A DNA stretch of 64,000 nt, from assembly GCA_015183035.1 (NCBI GenBank), contig JACZZP010000008.1:434001-498000 (forward strand), written 5' to 3'. The stretch is from Meloidogyne chitwoodi. Its lineage: Eukaryota > Nematoda > Chromadorea > Rhabditida > Meloidogynidae. The notes beneath the pieces were generated by a model. That model worked only from the letters and a program-made list of their open reading frames with translations. It searched no databases and was not told where the DNA came from. Both the position numbers and the translations under genes were made by a program. Below, in pieces: positions 19,901-52,974 of this stretch. Within the stretch, counting starts at the first letter, position 1, and every line of letters begins with the position of its first letter.

Positions 19901-20386
19901 GTGTTTGTTGTGAATGTAGATTTGGAATGCCACAACCGGGAATTAATAATTGTATTAAAAATAATCAGGTGATAAATTAGAGTTCGTCCCCCGTATGGCG
20001 GGAAGACTTTAACGGGAACGGGAACAAGAAATTTTGCCGGGAAAGAACGGGGATACGGGAGGGAGATTATCAAGTGCGGGGACAACCTATAGATGGGGCT
20101 TTTTGTGATTTTTTGTCTAAAAACCGGCGGGAACGGGGACGAACACTATTTTAAATTAATTTTAATTAAATAAATTTTATTTTTGTTGCCTTTGGAACTC
20201 TTAATTAATTTAAAAAACATTTTAAAGTGCAAGTCTGGCTACAAATGTGAAAAACGCAATGGGTTTTGTTGCCCTCGTTGCCCTCAGGGAAGAATGCCTT
20301 TTGGAACTTGTTACAAAGGAGAATGTGCAAAAACATTTTTTTGTAATTTTGGAAATATTTGTTGTAAAGAAAAAGGAAAAAATTAA
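16926..20386 (+). CDS. Large secreted cysteine-rich, lustrin-like protein
   Basis: About ten exons: 16926-17120, about 17371-17448, 17492-17690, 17929-18211, 18616-18701, 18745-19050, 19197-19329, 19488-19609, 19801-19968 and 20228-20386 (stop). It opens with a hydrophobic signal segment (INLLFLIFLFCFFQFIFI). Repeated modules end in a CC pair: RGICCTQ, AGICCTS, DGECCTR, GHCCLK, NGICCS, PGVCCE, GFCCPR and NICCK, with two to four cysteines before each pair. This C-x(n)-G-x-CC layout fits the lustrin-type cysteine-rich repeats widespread in nematode extracellular proteins. One exon holds a long Glu/Asp/Lys low-complexity stretch (about 18015-18205). The acceptor before 19801 is not a clean AG. 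An extracellular matrix, cuticle or protease-inhibitor-like role is possible; none is shown here. Confidence 0.75.
17145..17355. repeat. Intronic tandem repeat AAATCAGAACAGAATTCTGATA
   Basis: Seven or eight units of 25-27 bp with the palindromic core CAGAATTCTG fill the first intron of the lustrin-like gene. The same core is scattered through introns at 15370-15500, 17760-17910 and 27600-29290. Confidence 0.9.
18330..18580. repeat. Intronic tandem repeat AAATCAGAACAAAATCAAAACAAATTCTGATAC
   Basis: About seven units of 36 bp (AAATCAGAACAAAATCAAAA plus CAAATTCTGATACAAA), nearly identical to one another, in another intron of the lustrin-like gene. It looks like a separate expansion of the same TCAGAA/TTCTGA word as the array at 17145. 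Confidence 0.92.
19625..19790. repeat. AAAATTTTC/AAATTTC simple repeat in an intron
   Basis: Low-complexity stretch of AAAAATTTC and AAAAATTCA words with two overlapping open frames rich in Lys and Phe. It is the intron before the exon at 19801, not a gene. Confidence 0.85.
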
Positions 20387-20666
20387 TTAAAATAATTGAA
20401 AAAATATAAATATATTTAATTTTAATTTATAAATTTATTTATTAAAATCTCAAATTTATTTTTTATTAAAAAATCTTTTATTTAAATTAATTACCTGAAA
20501 TGTTGGAATCATACTGTAGTTGACACTAAAGATTTGCGTTTTAGTGACCTTACGCTGTAATGGCTTATACCCTTCTTTCAAACTTTTGAGTAAATAAATT
20601 TATTTTATATTTTTTGTTTTTTTTTTAATTTTTTTAGATATTTATATATTTTTTGGATTTAATAAA

Positions 20667-25455
<4,789 letters not shown>

Positions 25456-25840
25456 TTAAATTGTTGTGTTATTTTTTATTATAAATATATTTGTTTCATT
25501 TTTTATAAAATTAAAGGCTAAAAGTTTCTTATTTTATCGAAAAATCAATTAAATCGATATATTAATTTTATTGATAATTCTTAAGTTTAGTTAAAATACA
25601 GTAAGAATCAAGTTATTTAAATTTATCTGTTAGCTTTGAAACGACCGGTTTATGAATTAATTAATGTTAAAAATACTTTTTCAGTGCAAACGGCGAATTA
25701 GAAATTCATACGGTATTTCGATTCCTATTTATATAATTTCTTTGTGGATTTTATAAAATTTAATATTTTCTGAAAAATTGATTGAAAAATTTTTAATTTT
25801 ATTTAAATTAACAACAAAAAATATAACAATAATCTTCTTT
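25456..25840. other. Convergent 3' intergenic region
   Basis: Separates the 3' ends of the DHX16 gene (plus) and the polymerase I gene (minus). AT-rich, with a TTATCGAAAAATCAATTAAA/TCGATATATTAATTTTATTGAT stretch. No gene or clear element seen. Confidence 0.6.
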
Positions 25841-35352
<9,512 letters not shown>

Positions 35353-36126
35353 TTTTTAAATTTAAAAAAAACTAAAAAAAAATAAAAAAATATTATTTTA
35401 AGTAAAAGGAAGTCGTTTGGATTGGACAGAGCCAAAATTTTCAATTTTATGAAAGAAAACAATTTTTGTTCGTATTTAACGAAAGATAAAAAAATTTAAG
35501 TCAGATATTCTTTAATTAAAAAATGCACAAATTAACAAAAAAAACAAAATCCATTTTGTTTTATTTTTGTGTAAAAGGCAGTTTTTGAAATTAAATTTTA
35601 GTCTTTTGAAGCATCGCGTAAAACACAAAAAAACCAAAGGCACTTTTATGGAAAATAATAGAAATGGTATATTGGCAAATTATATAATTTTTTTCTATAA
35701 ATAAAGAATGAAGCACGACATTTCGCCTCTATGGAAAAAAACTACATTTCGTTTAACCGAGCCCATGATTTTTTGCTGTTGGGACAAAATGTCGTGCAAT
35801 TTCTGTCGACGAAATGTCTGGACACGGGTGAATATCATTTTTAATAAATTTAAATATGGGATTTCCTTTTTCTTACTTTTTTTATTATGTAAAAAAGGTC
35901 TTATTTCTTTCTCAAACTTTAAAGAAAAAAAGTCAGCTCTTGCATAGTTTGAGTCCAAACAAGTTTTGTTAGACAATTAAAGTCTTATTTAATTATGGGA
36001 ATGGATTAATAAAAGTTCAGAGACGAGTACGAATTTTGGTACGAGTTTCCAAACACTAATCACAAACTATACAAGAACAAAGAAGTCACATATTATTGCA
36101 AGTTACATATTTTTAATTTTTTTTAA
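35353..36126. other. Intergenic region upstream of rpoa-1 with a GACATTTCG MITE
   Basis: Includes the MITE at 35707-35825 and otherwise AT-rich sequence. A short, partly repeated segment (TTTTCGTATTTAACGAAA near 35470) also appears after the ROCK start region near 40120. No gene supported; the two frames across the MITE are artefacts. Confidence 0.6.
35707..35825. mobile_element. MITE, CGACATTTCGCCTCTA family, copy 1
   Basis: Left arm ACGACATTTCGCCTCTATGG, right arm CGACGAAATGTCTGGACACG, with inner words ACATTTCGTTTAACCGAG and GGGACAAAATGTCGTGC. Copies 2 and 3 at 57747-57885 and 58863-58998 have the same word order reversed. Confidence 0.85.
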
Positions 36127-37862
36127 TTATACTGGAGTATTGAGATTCCCAAGGTTTTGATATTGTCCTCCTCCTCCAACTTGTCTTCTACGTGGAACTC
36201 GTCTATCTCGAAACGTTTGTGCATAATTTAAGTCAATATGCTAAAAAAATAAATTTTTAAATTAAAATAATTTGTAATTTTCGGTTAAGCGGCTAGGAGT
36301 CTCGTTTCGTCCGCAAGCAAACATTTATTTTCTCAATTTTTTATTTTTGAGACATAAAATCAACAATTTTTGCTAAAATATAATAAAATGCATCAACTTG
36401 AATCTTTCACATTTTTTTTAATTTTTTATGAAAAAATTAAAAAAAAAATTTGCTTGCGGACGAAAGTTGCGGACTAACCCGCCGTAACTTTTAACTTTCG
36501 AAAATTTAATGATTTTCTAACGCTAAAATTTTTTTTAATAATTTATTAAGTCAATTAACTTTAGTTAAAAAATTCCAAACCTTAGCACCACTCTTTTTTA
36601 AAAGATTAACTTCATCAATTAAATCAGCCTTCTTTCTCTGTTCTTCAGCAAGGTTTTGATGTAAATCCTGAACAATTTCCTCAAGTTGCGTTGATTTTTG
36701 TAAATATTTCTTCCTTTCCTGCTCCATTTGAAAGTTAACAAGATCACGAACACGTTTTTCATCATTTTTTTTCTTCTTTTTTGAATTTGCTCGTCCAGTG
36801 GAATCATCATTAATACCTTTTTGTCGCCCCAAATAAGCCAACTTTTCAATAACCTTGAAAAAAAAATTATTTTTTAACAATAATATATATCAATTAAAAA
36901 ATAATTAAAACATTTTCCTTGATTAAAATTCTATATCGCCCAGTAATTTTTTTGGGGGGACGTAAATATATTTTTTTGCGAATAAATGGGGTGTATAATA
37001 AACAAATTCATAATATAATTTCATTAGTGAATCATCTGGTAAAAATTAATCAATTCAAAATACTAATAAAATTATTTAAAAAATAAAAACCTGTTCTTTA
37101 AGTTTAACTTCACGTTGCCATCGCTGAATATGTTGTTCAAGTTGTTCCTGACATTTTTGTAGATGGACCTCTAACATCTTATTTGTCTCTCGTAGTTGTT
37201 CAGCCTAAAAAATGTATTTAACAGAAAATAAAAAATTAAAAAAAACCTCAAGTTGTATTGGTTCTAATTTTGTAATTTCCATTTGAAGTTCATTTACCCG
37301 AATTTCCAATTTTTTGTTGTTTTGTTTTAGAGATTCCACCTAGGTATTTAAATTTAATAAAAAAATCCTTTTAAACAAAATTTTTATTTTTTAATAATAC
37401 TTCTGATTCAATCATTTGTTGAGACTGTTTCATTTCTGAACATTTAATTTCTAAAATTACTCTTTCTTTTATAAGCAATTCATTCTATTTAAATGAATTT
37501 AAAAATTTTTTTTTAATTAAAAAAAAAACCTCGGTCTTAGCTAAATTTGTTTCTGTTTCCAATTTTTCTTTAATATTTTGAATTTGTTGTTTAAGAAAAT
37601 TATTTTCGCTAGTTAACTCATCAACCTTCTTTAAAATAGAAAAAATTATTAAAAAAAAATTATAAAAAAATAAAAACCTCTTCCAAATAACAAACATTGT
37701 CATCAACACAATTTGTATTTAAATCTTGAGTATCCAACAACAAATGATTATTTCCATTGATAATAGGACGTAGCAAAGATTCTTCAAGTTGTTTATTAAT
37801 TAAATCTAATGGACTTAAAAAAAATTTTATACAAATATTTTTTAACATTTATTAATTTTACA

Positions 37863-38349
<487 letters not shown>

Positions 38350-38534
38350 CTAATTTAAAATTAAAAAAATATACATTGTTGAATGTCAAACGTCCAAACA
38401 GAATTTTTAAAAAATGCGTGTCCTCTAATCGCTGAAATTCCATCTCTTCCAAGTCGAATGTTAGGTTCAGTAAGAAAACTTTTAATAATTTCTTTAGCAT
38501 TTTTAGAGACTTGAACATCTCCAGGAAATTTTTA

Positions 38535-39201
<667 letters not shown>

Positions 39202-40083
39202 CTAAAAAAGAGTTTTAAAAATTATTAAAAATTAAAAAATAAACCAAATTTCTCAAATCCTGAAATGCATAATACAATTTAACAATCCAATCAGAATTTG
39301 AATAGGCCATAATATTACGCTCTTCCCAAAAAAATGCAGCATCAGAACGTCTTATCTTTTTAAAAATATATAATTTAATAAATTTAAAAAAGAAAACCAT
39401 TTTGTCTTTATCCAACATCTTCATTGCATAAACTTTATTATTTTGAACATTTCGAACAAGTTGAACTTCGCCAAATGCCCCTCTACCAATTAATTTAATA
39501 AACCGAAAATTTATATCACTAATTCGACATTCAATCAATGATTTTACGAGTTGTTCATCTGAAATAAATTTTTTAATTTTTTGCTTTTAATAAAGATTGA
39601 TTATAAGGAGGAAAAAATAAAATAAATTTCCAGAGAAATTTAAAGACAAAGAAGAGAGTTGGAAATTCATAAAGTATGGAAAAAGAGGTCTAGAAAATGA
39701 AGATAAATTTTTTCTTCTAATTCAATAAATTAAAAATTCCCATTCAAAAAATCCCCAAAATTTTAAATAATTAAAAAAATTACTTCTGTTCAAAAATGTT
39801 TCAATCGTTTTCTGTGTCCGTTTTAAAACAGGATAATTGCAATCATAAAACAATGCTATCACACAATCCTAAAAATTAATTTTTTGAAAATTAGTAAATC
39901 CATTTTCCTAAAATTTTTCAAAAAATTCCTCAAAAACCCTCTAAAAATAAACTCAAAAATTTAATTAATTAATTAAAAAAAGAATAAAACAACTAATAAT
40001 CCATCCAAGTTAAGAACACATTTTGGATCAAGTAATGTTGTAGTTAATCTCTGAGCTAATTCTGAATTCATTAATAATGTCAT

Positions 40084-41269
40084 TTAATTTTCTTTTTTAA
40101 AAAACTAAAAATAAAATTGTTCTCGTATTTTAACGAAACGATAAAATAAATAAAAAAAATTTAAGTCGAATATATTTTTAAATTAAAAAAGAAATGCAAA
40201 GTGAAATTTTAAAATAAATAAAACAAAAAATTCATTAATTTTTTTTTTAAATTTTTTTGTGTAAAGCCCCCAAAAAATAAAAAAGGCACGATAATGGAAA
40301 ATAATAATAATAAAATGGCATATATTGGTGTGAGAAAATAATATACTTTTTTTATATTTAAAAAAGTGAAGGCCTCACATAAAATAAATATTTTTTTAAT
40401 TAAAAAAGTAAAAGATGCAAAGGAAAATATTTTGCGGACAAAAAAATTTTTTACCAAAAATTTTGAGTAATTCCAGATTTAATGAAATAAGGAATTACAG
40501 ACCCAAATCGTTGCAAATTCTTTGCGATCACAAAAAAGATTACCGGAAAATTCCTCACCAAATTTTTTTTGGAAAATTCCTCTCACAATCAGAGCAAAAT
40601 TATTAAAAAATTAGAGAACAATTTTGGATAATTTTAACAATTATTTAGGAAAGATTTTTCAGTTAAAAGAGAAATTTTTCAGAATTTTTTCCAATAATTT
40701 TGTTTGGAAAAAAATTTTCCGTTCATAACTTGTTAAAAAACAAAAATTAAAAATAAACCTTTTTTGTCCGCAAAAATAATTACAAAAAGAACAAATAAAA
40801 AAATTCTTTTTTTATTTTTAAATTCCTCCCATCTTTTAGCTGTTAAAAAAATTTATAATCAAAGTGAAATATATTTTATTTTGTTTTTTTTTTTTCAATT
40901 TTCAAGTGATCATTTTTATATAAATATATTTTTTTTAAAATAATTTTAGGACTTTTTTAAATAAATTATATATATTTTTTTTTTGAATTTATAAAAAATA
41001 ATGTTAAAAATCAATTAAAAAAAAGTTAAAATTTTCAAAAAAATGATCACCCTTGAAAAGAAAAAAATTTTTTTTGAGAAATAAATATGTAGGCACGCAT
41101 ATATTGCAAGAGGAGAGAGAGATAAATATTATTACTATTTTTTAAAAATATGGGATTTTTCTTACATTTTTTATTGTCTTTAAAAATCAAAAAAAGGTCT
41201 CATTTTCTTCAACTGTTTAATTTAAAAAAAGTCACATACTTTTGTTTTTTCTTTCAGCTTTTTTTTGTT
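40084..41269. other. Spacer between the two ROCK copies
   Basis: AT-rich; contains a probable AAAGTCCGCAA-family foldback (TTTTGCGGACAAAAAA near 40430 and TTTTTTGTCCGCAAAAA near 40760) with a GGAAAATTCCTC-like centre, and a TTTTCAAGTGATCATTTTTA / AAATGATCACCCTTGAAAAG inverted pair at about 40898 and 41040. No gene seen. Confidence 0.65.
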
Positions 41270-46730
<5,461 letters not shown>

Positions 46731-47805
46731 TTAATTTTCTTTTTAAAAAACTAAAAAATAGAAAAAAAGTTTAATTGTTTTTTAATTTAGATATTTTAGC
46801 TTTTGGTAAGAGAATTGTGTCATTTAATGGCCTAGGCTTTTCTCTCTCACAAATGATGAATAACACCAAAAAAGGGTAACGGGAAAAAAAGGTGAATAAG
46901 AAAAGAATTTTTGGGTTTCAGGATGGTAAGAGAGAGTATTAAGTAAAGCAAAATTGCATAAAGGGAAGGAAAAAAAAAAGATCAGATGCAAAACGCAGAT
47001 CGATAAAAATGACTATCGGCGGGGAACCGGTGAAGAAAAAAAGGATAAACGCAGACGAACCGGAGAAGGACGATAAAAAGAGGAAGAAAATGAAAAATAC
47101 ATATAAATAATAAGAAAATATTTAACCGTGAAGAGGAGTGCTGCTTCTCTTTTTGCTGCTCTGTTAGGGGAAGGAATTTGCTACCTTTTTGTTAAATAGG
47201 TGAACTGTGTGTTTTGTTTTTATTTTTAATATATGCACGCGCTGTTTTTAAAGAGTTTTATATATAAACGGATAAAAGCAGAAAAGGGCAAAAAAAACTG
47301 AAAAGGATAAAAAACTAAAAGTGACTTTCTTTTTAACAAAAAGTTGCAAATTTGGCTTTGAAAAGCTCATTTCTGATACTAAGAAATGCTAATAAAAGAA
47401 ACACGAACAAAAAAACATTATTTTATTTAAGGTTTTTGAATATTGCCCTTTAGCAATTTAATTTTTATTAGACATTTTGCCAACAAACTTTTCGTCAATG
47501 GACATTTCGCCAAATTACATTTTGACACTAGACAATTTGCCAACTGACATTTCGTCAGTATTTATACGTAATAATTACAAAAAAGTGAACAAAAAACAAA
47601 CAAAAAAAGAAAGAAATGAGAGGGTTATACATAGCCATGTTGTTTTTAAAATTTAGGACCAGTAAATATAATTCATATCGACAGATGTAATGATAATAAT
47701 AATCAAATAAAATCAACCATAAATAATAAAAATTTGAAGACAAACTTTGACTACAAAACAAAAGGATTCTTTCCACGATAAAAAACAAAAGGTTTAATTT
47801 TTTTT
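46731..47805. other. Region upstream of ROCK, downstream of the SET-17-like gene
   Basis: About 1.1 kb. The part at 46860-47110 is richer in A/G (GGGAAAAAAAGGTGAATAAG, GGAACCGGTGAAG) and could be 5' leader of ROCK. At 47460-47560 are degenerate GACATTTCG/TTGCCAAC words (GACATTTTGCCAACAAAC, TGGACATTTCGCC). No gene supported. Confidence 0.55.
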
Positions 47806-49751
47806 TCAGTGTCGTTTAAAATGCCCAATTCCTTGCCAAAGCTCCTTCCGTACCTTTAAAAATAAAAATTTTTTTTTTAATAAAAAATATTTAAATAAAG
47901 TCAAATGAAAAAAGAGAAAAAAAAATTTCAAAAATTAAAAAAAATCTTTTTCACTCGACTCGCATACCAAACCAATAATTCGCCATTTTTGTCAACTGGT
48001 CGATAGATGCGATAAAATACTGAACCGCGATATTGAAATGCAATCAAATTTTGCTCAGTTTCATGCCTTGGAGAGTTTATATATCGCTAAATTTAAAAAA
48101 AAATGTTGAAAAAAAATAAATTTTATTCTATTCCCTTCATAAATAGATTCTTCTTTTGTAACCAAAAAGTCCGCAACTTTTGTCCGCAAGTTATAATATT
48201 TTCCCTCAAAAGAGATTATTTTTTTCTCATAAAATTAGTTCAATTTTAGTTAAATTTAACCTCTATCCATAGAAAAAATCCAAATTTGAAAAAATGAGAA
48301 TGGTGGGAAATATATGAATATTTGCAGATAAAAAGTTGCTCAACTTTTGGTCAAATAAAGGGAAAAAGAACTAAATATCCATAGCTATTCTACTTTTTTC
48401 GGCCTCGTTAACTGTCAAATTTGTTTTTTCTTCCCCAAAAACTTTTTTTTTAATTAAATTAAAAATAATACCATCCAATTTGAATATCTTGCATCTTTCG
48501 CATCAATATAATAGGAAGGCTTTCCATTTCCTACTCTTAATTCCCATGAATATCCATCTTGGTTTGCCTTTTTGGGATCTTGTAGAAGAATTCCTTCGTA
48601 TGGACCTGCAAATTTAAAAATTGTTTTTTTTAATTTTAATCATTAAAAAACCAAAAACAATGCCAACAGGAATGTCCACTTTTGTAAAAACACCTTTATA
48701 TATTTAAAAATTAAAAATTTTTGCCTAAAATTTGGCTTTACCTTTTCCAGCGTTTGGAATGTTCGAATTATGTATGTACAAAAATCCAGGTAATGTTAAT
48801 GAAGCTCTGTCATCGCCTTCCTTAGATGGTGAATTCTGGGCGCTGACTGCAGGATCTTAATTTTTTTAATTTTCAAATTTTTTTTTGAAATTTATTCTCA
48901 CCTCGATCCTGACATTGATAGAGGGGATGATCGAGACAGCAAAAGTCTAAAAAATAAAGTTTCAGTTTCACATTTTATAATTAAAGAAAACCGTAATATT
49001 GGTCGCAGATATCACAATGCACATATTTATCAGTATTTTCAAGGTCATCCTGATCAAAAATTGTACCAAATCGAGAAAGTTCTTCTTCTGGAAGATCCTC
49101 CAAAAGAATTAAACGTGAATGCTTAAAACAAAAATATGTAAGGTTTTGTATTTTTGAGTACTCTTTTTATTAAAAAAAGGAAGGTAATGGAATTAGTTGG
49201 AGGAAGCAACTATTTAGGTAAAATATCCTCAAATCCTTTTAAAAAATTCAAATTTTGGACGTATGAAAATTTAATAAAAAATTTAAAAAATAAAAAACCT
49301 GTTTACGAATCTCCTCTTTCGATACAATCCGAACCCTACGTTCGTGCGCATCCACAACAAAACACATTCCATGCTTTTCGGCCTTTACAATGCGATCATT
49401 ATCTTTTACAACTTCTCTTACGCCATATACAACTTCCAGAACTTTATCATGCGTTAAAGGCTCTGACTCCTTTTGAGAATATTCCAAATTACTTGTACAG
49501 TTTCCATTTGTTTTGGGTGTATTAGTATTCTTAACAATTGCTACAGATGTTGAAACTAATTGCTGCTGCTTTTGCATTGGCATTTGTCGAAGCCTAAAAA
49601 AATATATTTTATTTTTTTAATTATTTAACCATTTACCTATGAAGAAAAGATGTTAATGTGTTATTAACAGTGCATTCTTCTTCGTTATTAGAAGGTGATT
49701 GTCCTTTTTCATTGACAGAAGCATCATTTTGCGTTTGATCATTTGATTTCA
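47806..49751 (-). CDS. set-17: PR/SET-domain methyltransferase, PRDM9/SET-17 type
   Basis: Starts MKSNDQTQNDASVNEKGQS (49751). After a variable N terminus (about 150 residues, with EKHGMCFVVDAHERRVRI) comes a zinc-knuckle-like CDICDQYYG with FCCLDHPLYQC, then the PR/SET domain: LPGFLYIHNSNIPNAGKGVF, GIVFGPYEGI, GYSWELRVGNGKPSYYIDAK, the motif NWMRYINSPRHETEQNLIAF and FYRIYRPVDKNGELLVWYAS. Order and spacing follow PRDM9/PRDM7 and Caenorhabditis SET-17, H3K4 methyltransferases; SET-17 acts in the germ line. No C2H2 fingers follow: after WYAS the last exon gives only VRKELWQGIGHFKRH and a stop at 47806. Introns are short; one carries a GTCCGCAA foldback (48165-48350). Confidence 0.85.
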
Positions 49752-50146
49752 TTTTTATATTCACAAATTGTGTTAAATAAAGAGAAGATAAAGTGCTGCT
49801 TCAATTACCAATAAAAATAGAAATAATTAACGCGGAAACAAAACAAAATAACGAAAGAAATCACAATCAGAAGCTCAACAACACCCGCTCTCAAATTTTT
49901 ACATTTTTTCTTCTGTACATTATGTCGTTTTCATTATCTGGACGTTTTGTCCATGTTTTCCTTATTGACCTTTTGTGCATTTCCCCTTAAATGGCGTCAT
50001 TTCCCTCATTTCTTTAGCTTTAAGGCACGTGCGTTTGTCTTGCTTTTAATAATTTTTACTTTTTATTTTACGTATTTCTTAAATTATTTTAAAATAGGCG
50101 TTTAAAATGTTATAAGTTTAGGAAATTTTATTTGTTAAATTACAAA
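49752..50146. promoter_or_regulatory. Divergent promoter region of the SET-17-like and RSBN1-like genes
   Basis: Only about 395 bp separate the two ATGs. It contains TATCTGGACGTTTTGTCC near 49940 and a CACGTGCG near 50026 (an E-box-like CACGTG). Shared regulation of two chromatin enzymes is possible but only inferred from layout. Confidence 0.45.
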
Positions 50147-52974
50147 ATGTCTTCAAATTATCCTTCGCCAGTTATTAATTGTTCGACTAAAAATCAACAT
50201 ACAGAATCAAAGACTACTTTATTCTCAACTTTAGACTCCGTCGCTACGCAACAGAAACAACAACAGATCTCACCTAATTCGTTTGAAAGTAGCGAAAATA
50301 TTACTAGCAGCAAACCTTTGAAAACGTCCCCTAGTAATTTTGAACAAAAACAAAAGAATTTTTTTAGGTTTTTTTAATTATTTTGTTTTTTTTAGATAAA
50401 ATTTAAGTTTTCTGTATATTAAGTTGTTCTACAAATCCTTCTACTAAAGCAGAATCTCCAATTGAATCTCATCAACCAAAATCATCTCTTCTTGCTGTTA
50501 ATCGAAAGAATTTGCAATTATTAACGACTCAAAAACAGGTATCTTTTTAGAGGTTCTTTTTGATTTAAGCACTTTATTTCTTGAGTAGATTCTTGTTAAA
50601 GTATTTTATAATTTTTTAGAGTTCCACTTCCTCCGGAATGTTTCTTGCTGCTGATCCAATTCTTATGGACTTACAGAAGGCTTCTAAAACTAAACGCAAA
50701 CGAGACGATGGATTACAACACCCAATTGGCATAAAACGAGACAAAAAACAAAATTTAGAAACTGTTGTTTCCTCAGCTTCAGGTGCTACTTTAATTATTT
50801 AATTTTGGTATAGTTGGATAGTGTTTGGTTTTGGGGGAATAAATGACGTGGGTTTGAACCCGATCAAGGGAGATATTTTTTAATTTTATTTTTCTGCATT
50901 ATTTTGTATTTGTAACTTAATTATTATCATTTTTTGAAATGTTTTAATTCGTTTTAAAGGTATAATTTTTTTAAATTATTATTTTAGAAGATGCAGAAAC
51001 ACGTTGTGGTGTTAATAAAAATTCGTTTTCTTCTTTTGGTCGCATTCCAAAGATCGAAAAGTCTGAAACTCCGTCTACAATTGCAGCAGAAAATCGTCCT
51101 GATACAAATGGCATTATATCAACTTTATCAATTAATACAAAAATACTAAAAACTGAAGAATTGGAAAAAGGAGAAATTAACAATCACTCTCCTCGTTTTA
51201 AAGAAGATGTTGAAAACAATAGGTATCTTCTTTTGTTTTATTAAAATTGTTTAATTTTAAATTAATAAATTTTATTTTTTAGTAAATCTCAAAAAAATAA
51301 TATTTCTTCTACATTATTGCATAGTCCAATTGTTAATGGAACTGAAAAAAATGGACTACAACGTTCAAAGAAAGAAAATTCTAGTATTAATCACAAAAAT
51401 AGAAGAAAAACTTTTCAGCTTCCCAAAATCTCTGAAAAGGTTTTTTTAATTTTAAAATAATTAAATTTTATTTTTTTAAAAAGTTTCGAAAATATATTGA
51501 TGTTGAAAAACATCCAAACGGTGGAGCGAGTTTACTTCGTTGTGATTGGCGTAAATTGCAACACAATCTATCTTCTCAGGAAAGACAACAATTTGCTGAA
51601 CAGTTTATTTCTCTCGGATTTTTTGAAATTGAAAAGGTTTTTTTTTAATTTTTTTATATTTTGATATTTTTTAGGTTCCCCTTTTTGTCATTTGTATCGT
51701 CGACAATGCTATGGAATATTTGGAAAATATATTAGAATTCCTAGGTACAAAATACTCAAAATTACCTGTCAAAATGGGTTCTCTTCATAACAAGCAATTG
51801 GTTGAAACTCTTAAAATGGGAGAATATTACGAAAAAGTAATGGCTACTTATTCTTATGGAACTTATCGTTGTGGGCCTTTAAATAATATTACACTGGTTT
51901 GTGATTATTATTTTTTATTTAAATTTTCTTTTCAAAAGGTTGGTAGAAGGCAAGAAGAATGTGGAGAATATTTTGAGGTTTTTAATTTATACAATTTTTT
52001 TTTACGTTAAATTTTATATTCTCATTTTAGCATATTCTTGAACGGCTAGAAGAGTGCCCCTTTCTTCGTTTACTTCTTCCATGGAGTGAAAATTCGGTTA
52101 AATCTTTTTGGAAACCTAATGGTTTTTTTAATTATTTAAATTTCATTTTTTAATTTAAAAAAAAGATTCGGATGATGGTCCAATATATTGGTGTCGTCCA
52201 GGAGAACAGTTAATCCGTACAGATGATTTATCCAAAGCAAATCAGCAACAACAACAAAGACGTTCTAGTGCATCATTTAAGCATCAACAACATCATAAAA
52301 CAATGCCTCTAAAGTTTGTGTTTTGTTTTTTCTCTTTCTTTTTTTTGAGATTTTCAATTTTAGAGCATTAGAACGACGCGAAATGCTCTTTGAAGATCGA
52401 ACACCTTGTCATGTTGATTCTGTTGTTGAAGAAGACAGTGGTGAGCGAAGTGAAACTGGGGCAGTTGGAATTTTACAGTCAATTGATTGTCACAAAGCTG
52501 GAAGTGTTGATACTCAAGAAAAACGACAAAGAATTGTAAAAGAAGTAACCTGCTTTCATGGTGGAGATTTTGATAGACTTGTTGAAATTTTACAAGTATT
52601 TTAATTATTTTTTTTAAATTAAATATTATAACATTTTTTAATATAGTTGGATGTTTACGAACCTCCAATGTCACAATGTGTTCAATGGGTAGAAGAAGCA
52701 AAATTAAATTCTTTAAGACGAGAAGGGATTCGATATGCAAAGTTTTCGGTTTATTAAAAATAAAAGAAGATTTTTGGAATTTATTTTTTTAGTTACGAGA
52801 GAATTGTGTTTATTTTTTGCCAAGAAGAATAATGTAAGAGTTATTTAACAATTTTTTATTAAATTTTTGTTTTAAAGTCATCAATTCCGAACAGTATCTG
52901 CTTGTGGTTCAATTGCTTGGCATATACGTTTAAAGCAGTATTATGACAAAGATAACCAGGACAAACAATTATAG
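50147..52974 (+). CDS. dpy-21: RSBN1/DPY-21-type histone demethylase
   Basis: Multi-exon gene (about 12 exons) starting [12 protein letters not shown]. The first 300 residues are low-complexity, Ser/Lys/Asn-rich with basic patches ([12 protein letters not shown]). The C-terminal half has the RSBN1 family domain: [123 protein letters not shown] and WHIRLKQYY. The HVD in TPCHVDSV and the His of IIHQF fit the Fe(II) H-x-D...H ligands of the JmjC-like fold. In Caenorhabditis DPY-21 removes H4K20me2 and serves X dosage compensation and other functions; activity here is inferred from conserved motifs. Confidence 0.87.
50803..50872 (+). pseudogene. tRNA-like sequence 7, in an RSBN1-like gene intron, sense
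   Basis: TTGGTATAGTTGGATAGTG (box A-like) and GGGTTTGAACCCGA (box B with a paired T arm GGG/CCC). Ends do not pair. Lies in the intron 50783-50987. Confidence 0.65.
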
